Source: Desmodus rotundus
Lineage: Eukaryota > Chordata > Mammalia > Chiroptera > Phyllostomidae
Assembly: GCF_022682495.2 (NCBI RefSeq)
Contig: NC_071397.1
Span: 18,796,739 to 18,860,738 of the forward strand
Direction of reading: 5' to 3'
Length of the DNA stretch: 64,000 nt
This document shows positions 57,671 to 64,000 of the stretch, piece after piece. Below the pieces are notes generated by a model, which was not told the origin of the DNA, searched no databases, and saw only the letters and a program-made list of their open reading frames with translations. The translations under genes and the position numbers were made by a program. Numbering within the stretch: position 1 is the first letter of the stretch; every line of letters starts with the position of its first letter.

Positions 57671-60600
57671 TAGGGAATATATTATAATCTATATTGAAAA
57701 GACTTTTCCCCACTTTATTCCCAGTAGTCTAGAGACTGGTGTTTATCACCATTGCCTATCAAAAGGATTGTGATGATCTGCTCTTAGGACTTTTATTTTG
57801 TTTTCGGGAAAGTTGATTCCATTTTAAAAAGAAAAAAGGATGACAGAGAGTAGTATGTCACAAACGACTGTTTTATAAAACCTTTTAAGAAAAAACATCA
57901 ATCATAAGATACTATTGTATCTGCAATGACTCTTCTAAAGAACTCACAGATATTTCTTCAGAGAAGTCAATACAGGAGAGAAAAAGTCTGTGTAACACTA
58001 TCAAGAATGGGGTGATCGAAAGAAGAGAATAGGCTCTTCTATTTTCAGACATTAACACTATTGTACATCATTTTGCTTCCATATCTGATAGAAATGCTTA
58101 AACAATTATGGACATAGGTATAGCCAATAAAGTGGGATTTCTCCTCAGAGACAACATCAGTAAGACCCTCATTAATGAGAAGAAGAACTGGGAAAGAACT
58201 GTCATCTCTACCCTCTGCGGGACAAGCTGCTTAATTCTGTTTCTTCGGAGATTATCAGGGAAAAAGTATCTAGTTATGCAGAATTCAAGATACATCTTGT
58301 ATTACATCCACCATTTAAAATACTCAGAATTCACAGGCTACTGAGAAGTCCTGCAATAAAGTTTGGCAAAGGACTTCCTGGAGTTTGGTCCTCACTCATC
58401 TTGAATAGGTACTATTCTGCCATGATCAACAGGTACAGTTATATACAATGGTTCCACATTGACCGAAGACCATTTTCTCTTAAAAATTCCCATTAAACCT
58501 CACCTATTACCTATGCAATATTTGTTACATGCTGCCCATGTGCACCTAGCTGCTGTGCTAAGTACAGGTAAATAGCAACAGGACCCATAGGAGAGACAAC
58601 CTGCCTTATCTTATCTCACAAATTATCCTTTTGTAAAACACACTTTGGCAGATTCTGGCCTAGATATAGTTTTGAAAAATAAGGTCCATGATGAGCTCTT
58701 AGGGAGAGGTTGGCATACCCTAACCTCTGACTTTTGATATTGCAAGGGGCGTTTATCTTCACCTACAAATCAACTTTGGCGCCAGTCTGAAATGTCTTAC
58801 GATAGTGCCCTGGGGCGCAAAGTCAAAGATTGTTGAGTGTGAGTGCCCTTAACGCATGTGAGGGAACTGTGCTCCAGTGAAGTGTGTTTTAAGGAGAGCC
58901 CAAGTTTTCAGTGATCCTTATTTCAAAAACGTTCTACACTTATTCTGTGAAGGACAAGTGTCATCATCTGCGAGGGACACTTCTCAAGAATTTTGTGAGT
59001 GTTCAGCAATTCATAATAGACATCATTTGATAGCATAGTACAGAGCCCCAACACAAACTAGCTTAAACTGGAAAGGAATGACATTGACCTGTAAAATCGG
59101 AGTGATCAAGAAGAAGATGTAGCTTTAAGCATGGCTGGTTCAGGGGTTTAAATGATCCCATCAGTTCTATGTCTTTTTCTCAAGGTCTCAGCTCTTTCTC
59201 ACTCCCTATGGCCTCTTTCCAGTACATTTTCTGTATGTGGCAAGAAGATGGCTACTAGAAGTTTCATGTCAACAAATGATAATCAGTGACACTCAGTTTC
59301 TGAATCTTTATACTAGAGTTATAAATACTATGACTCTTACCAGCATGAATAGTAATTGAGAGAGATTATGAAAAATTTTTATGTGATTATTGGCCAGAGT
59401 AAGCTGTAAATAGGTGACAGTCATTGTCATCACCAGTATCATCATTGCCTTCACGATCATTATGTCGGAAAGATACATCATGTGTCTAAGCCACCGATAC
59501 TCCCAGTCCTTGGCTGTGTAAGTTATAGACAGCTTTTGATTAATGGCCAAGAGCTGTCATCTTTCTAGACTCTTCACTTTTTCTTTATGACACTTGTACC
59601 TCCCAAAGCTGGGCCCCCTCTCGTTCATCCCATTTTACAGGCCAGCATCAGTAGGTGGCTTTCTTTAAGCATATAAGTGACAGTTACTCCCACAGCAGGC
59701 TCGTAGTTTGTGGGATTTAAATCCCAGAATCGGAGACATTAAAATTGTACAAGTCGTTGACCTGCAAAACCACAAATGTTAAATCTTACAATTTTAAGTT
59801 CATATTTTCTGTTGATAATCATTAGGGCTTGGCAAGATGGTATGTAGTGAACTGTAAGCTGTTCTAAGGTAAAGACTATGTCTTAATCCCTAGTGCTTCT
59901 AAGTATGATGAATATTGAACACATCGTTGCAGAACAGACCTGCTGTGACCTATTCCACAGTGGCATCGCCACCCTCCTGCCCTGGGCCCCCCGTTACGGC
60001 GTTGTCTCCCGCAGGGCAGAGAATATGGTCATGGAATGACTCGTCCAAGCACGGTGTCTGGAATAAATAGTGTCCATGGACAGATTTTGAGGGAACTGTT
60101 TAAAAATTATAAAATACATTACAATTTTTCTCATGAGGAGCTACATAGCTTTCTCTTAGTGAGGCACAACGGGTTTGCTAAAGTCATTAAACATAGAGAA
60201 GCTCTTTGAAATTAGTGGAATTTAGTTCCTTATGTACACAGTTTATCGAATTATTTGCCTTGTCCGTTCACTTTTCTTATTGTATCTTTTTATATTGTAT
60301 ATACTATATTTTCCACATTGATATTCACATTAATATGTTATATTCATCATAGATAACATGTGTTATTTATAAAATATAATATATATTTTATAATTATATA
60401 AATTATATGCTGCATAAGTATATGTAATTATATACAAATTATATATATACACACATATGTGTCCCAAGAAGAAATAGAAAGACACAAAAAGCATTATCTA
60501 TGAAACTAATGTTTACAAAACTTTACTACATGAAATTTAGAACATTGCTCATCAAAAGACACAATAAGAAAAGCGAATTGAAAGGGTAAATGAGGAGAAA

Positions 60601-61290
60601 AGATTTGTAGAATGTGCATCTATCAATACAACAAATTTGCTCTTTTCATATGATTTCAAGTTCTTGAACTATATTAGTTTATATTATTCATATTATCACT
60701 AATAATGCTTTAGTAATTTTTCTGGATCTGCATTTATTTCTTTTCCTTCCTAATATTATTTATCTTTAATTTATACATTCTCTTTCTCTCTTTTTTACTT
60801 TCTTGAAAAAGGTCACCAGAGATTTGCCTGTTATTCCATTTTTTTTAAAGAAACAAATTTTGGTTTTATTGATATGTTCTAATATACTTTTGTTTTCTGT
60901 TTAATTAATGACTATTCTCATCTTAATTACTTACTTCTTTCTATTTTTTAAAATTTATTCTGATCTTTTTCTAAATTCATAAATTGTACCTGTAGCTCAT
61001 CAATTTTGAGCTTTTCCTATGTGCTAATTTAAGCATTTAATAGGGTACTCTCTAAATGATGTTTCTCAGTATAATTATTGCTTCCTTTAGCTCTTTATAA
61101 CTGTAATTGCTTAAATATTTTAAAAGAGAACATATTTTCTAAATTGTTAAAACTGGACAAAAGTTGTATCAATTCCAGTTACATATTTTTTTCCTGCATA
61201 CTGGTTCACTTTTATTCATAGGGGACACGTTTCAAGACCCCCATGAAACCTTGAAACCACAGGTAGTACCAAACCTCGTATATACTCTGT
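57671..61290. other. Intergenic DNA 3' of TINAG, no gene seen
   Basis: The frame at 58108-58344 (78 codons) has no recognised homologue. 59040-59260 ('aaactagcttaaactggaaaggaatgacattgacctg...ggctactagaag') resembles an old interspersed repeat that I cannot name. 60300-60460 is strongly AT-rich with TATA runs. Confidence 0.45.
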
Positions 61291-61299
61291 TTTGTTTTG

Positions 61300-61620
61300 T
61301 TTTAATTTTTTAGTTTTATTGAGATATAATTGTCATATAACACTGCATTAGTTTAAGGTGTACAACATATTGATATTGTATGTGTATGTATTATGAAATT
61401 ATTACCGTAATAAGTTTAGTTAATGTTTATCACCTCACAGTTACACTTGTCTTCCTTGGGATGGGATATTTTAAGATCTACTCCCCAAGAAATTTCAAAT
61501 ACAATATAGTATTAATGACTATAGGCACCTTGCTATGTATTAAATCCTCAGAACTTACTTTTCTAATACCTGGAAGTTTGTACCTCTGACCACCTTCACC
61601 CATTTTCCCCACCCCACACT
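61300..61620 (+). mobile_element. Old L1 segment
   Basis: 'ttttattgagatataattgtcatataacactgcattagtttaaggtgtacaacatattgatattg...aataagtttagttaatgtttatcacctcac...ggaagtttgtacctctgacc' is a well-known block of old mammalian L1 subfamilies, the same block as at 41905-42186. Confidence 0.7.
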
Positions 61621-61844
61621 CCCCAGCTCTCTTTGAAATGCCAGGCCAAGCAAGAGAGGAAGGTGCTGGGTTCCCAGGAGCACAGGCTCAGCCGCTGCCG
61701 TCTCCCTTTGAATAGCAAAGCCACCGTGGATCATAAGAATTCCTTTCTGGCCTACTGAAAATAGCATGAGGAGGTTTCTAGATTTAGACCCAGGTCAGTC
61801 TCTCCAATTGGCAGGATATGCGGTTTCTAGTGGAGATTATATAT

Positions 61845-62010
61845 ATATTGCAGCCATGAGAAAGAAGGAAATTCTGCTGTTTGTGACATGAATGAATCTT
61901 GAGATCATTGTGCTAAGTGAAATAATTCAAAGAAAGACAAATACTGTATGATCTCATATGTAGTCTAAAAAAGAAAGAAACTCATAGATACAGGGAACGG
62001 ATAGGAACAG
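61845..62010 (+). mobile_element. L1 3'-end fragment
   Basis: 'gcagccatgagaaagaaggaaattctgctgtttgtgacatgaatgaatcttgagatcattgtgctaagtgaaataattcaaagaaagacaaatactgtatgatctcatatg...actcatagatacaggg' matches the L1 ORF2 end and 3'UTR start. It may belong to the same old element as 61300-61620. Confidence 0.75.
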
Positions 62011-62029
62011 GCTTTTCGTCTATGTACAT

Positions 62030-64000
62030 ACATACATATTTAACCTAAAGGAAGTACTTTCTGGCTTCTCTTTGTCATATCCAAAATGCAGGCATTACTA
62101 TTCTTGCCCTTTGGGTTATCACTAAGTAAAATAAGTTACTTGATCACAAGCATGTGAAACCGAGACAGTTGATCTAATAACTGAGACGGCTACTAAGTGA
62201 CTAACAGGTGGGGAGCACATGTAGGGTGGAGCTCTGGACCAAGGGATGATTTACGTCCTAAGCAGGATGGAGCAGGGTGGCATGGGATTTGTCCTGCTAC
62301 TCAGAATGGTGTAGAATTTAAAATTTATGAATTGTTTATTTCAGGAATTTTCCATTTAATATTTTCAGATGGTGGTTGACTGTGGGCAACTGAAACCGAG
62401 GAGGGGGGGCTACTATATTTTCTTAGATCATCTCTATTCAGTACGTTTACAAGTACAAAGTAGAAATAGTGTAGTAGCATAATATGCCAGCTATGGAATT
62501 TGATAACTAGCTGTACTGATGTGCTTGGTGTTGCAGGAAACATGTTTTAGTCACTTAGGTCTCTAATTCATATCAGAGATTGGAAAATTCATATCAGGCT
62601 AGTTCACAGTAGCATTTACTCATGAAAACCATGTTTCCAGGGAGAGCCACTCTCTGTGGCCAGGCAGTTAAGTGTTAGTTCTTAAATTTCAGGTAATAAC
62701 AGTCTCTTTTTAAAGAACTATAAGCTCTAGATTATTCCTTTTTTAGACCTCCAGTTTTCTATAGAGACAAAGAAAATAATATAGCAAAAAATTTCAGCCA
62801 AGATATAAATGATTTTGGCATTTAAAAGTCTGTTTCAGATTTCATAGTTTGCTGTATATTTCTCTTTAAGGCATTTTAGTATTTGGTATGTTGAATTCAC
62901 AGGTATATTCCCAGGAAAGAAGATAGATATTTGCTCAAAGGCAGTAAGCTTTATTCTTACCATTGCAATTACCATTAGTAATTGCCATTTACAATCTCTG
63001 TAGCATTTAATCAACTCTGTCTAATTTGTGCTTTGGATTCATGAATTAATGTGGCATGAGTATCTTCCCTCAGAAATAAATATGAGTTTAAAATTGAAAC
63101 TACTCCATAGTAGAAAAAGCCCCATTTTGATCAGGTGAGAGTATTTTACATATTGACTTGCATATGAACAGGACTTAAAGAATTGTAGAATGATTAAGAT
63201 GATGACATAGTTGAAGTAATAAGAATTTCATTTTTCCTATTTTAATGCAGGTGTAGTGTTGAAAGAAACCTGAGAAATACAGTAAACTAGGTCTCAATCC
63301 TCCTTATGAATATTCAGTCATCAGGTAAAGTGGCTTTAATACCTGTGGGAAGTTACTAAACCTCCATTGTTTTATTTATTCATATTAAACTAAATTAACA
63401 TATTAATCATACTAACATTTATTGAGCTTTTGCTAAGTATAGAGTGATATAATAAGTGCTGTTTATACAATCAATATTTGAAGTGGTACATGCAGCTGAA
63501 GAAGATACAAGTATAATTTAAGGGGGTATCAATATAGCTACTTTAATGACAGACCACATTTCTCCCCATCCTGACATGGTGCCAGGTGTAGTGAAGGCAG
63601 AAGGAACAGAACACAGATCTTGAAACAAGTCTTGGCAGTTCTCTCTCCCGATAATCCAGGTCTACAAGTGGCTCAGAGTGAGCAGCTTGCTCTCAGAGCA
63701 GTTCTGTGTCAGGTCAGCATCCCTATTTTCTGAACCGACGTTCAGGATGCCTGGCTGGAGTTCTGCAAGTGCACTTAAGGAGGGAGTGATTCTAGTTCCT
63801 ATCGTGACATCTCTGGCAAATCTAAGCCCCCATGGATACAGTGCGTATAAAGGTCTCTAAGTAAAATCAGTTCTTGGGTTTTCAGTTTCTTCTCCAAGAA
63901 TTGCAAGGGGCAGATGGAGTAAAAGGAGGACTCCCAATTGGCAGACGAAACCTGGAAGTAATTACTTAAACTCTCATTTTAGGAGATGGAAATGGAAGTC
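62030..64000. other. Intergenic DNA, no gene seen
   Basis: No exon, RNA gene or named repeat recognised in the last 2 kb. Confidence 0.5.

Noticed and set aside
58108..58344. 78-codon frame with balanced composition
   Set aside because: No homology recognised, no splice context or pseudogene signature; could be chance. Left as unassigned.
1..64000. CRISPR arrays, operons, prophage or plasmid features
   Set aside because: No regularly spaced repeats with unique spacers and no bacterial gene organisation; the content is vertebrate.

Overview
The window is mammalian nuclear DNA, almost certainly from a bat (Chiroptera). The main evidence is at least nine copies of a tRNA-derived SINE on both strands whose head reads like CCCTGGCTGGTGTGGCTCAG, the signature of the bat Ves family. 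L1 LINEs, ORF1-only 'half-L1' (HAL1-type) elements, mariner-type DNA transposons and old L2 remnants also fit. Nothing looks prokaryotic or viral. No repeat library was run, so family names come from sequence recognition. Many boundaries are set by target-site duplications (TSDs) that can be read directly.

The only protein-coding gene is the 3' part of TINAG (tubulointerstitial nephritis antigen), on the + strand. Three exons are visible: 5690-5813, a 46-nt microexon at 41388-41433, and the terminal exon 49372-49503 with its stop. Phases join cleanly (2 to 2, then 0), and the product is the C-terminal end of the papain-like domain, including the His and Asn positions of the ancestral cysteine-protease site. 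The introns are about 35.6 kb and 7.9 kb. Upstream exons lie outside the window. From 49.6 kb to the end I see no gene.

Layout: 1-5.7 kb, an upstream TINAG intron with a MER30-like hAT element, a twin-primed L1 fragment and a HAL1 copy. 5.8-41.4 kb, a large intron with a young L1 tail, an L2, several Ves SINEs, a 5'-truncated L1 (19.57-22.06 kb), a second HAL1 (23.09-25.48 kb) and an antisense L1 split by a SINE (36.67-38.74 kb). 41.4-49.4 kb, an intron filled by an old L1 that was invaded in turn by a younger L1, a palindromic mariner MITE and a decayed mariner. 49.5-64 kb, 3' flank with two antisense HAL1-type copies (53.25-55.18 and 55.90-57.35 kb), one of which lost ORF1 completely.

The most interesting signals are: four L1-derived insertions lacking ORF2, each with TSDs, including one reduced to 5'UTR plus 3'UTR; an antisense open frame shared by HAL1 5'UTRs, reminiscent of primate L1 ORF0; the TINAG microexon whose acceptor is built from an ATT microsatellite; and a dense cluster of overlapping hairpins near 28.1 kb.
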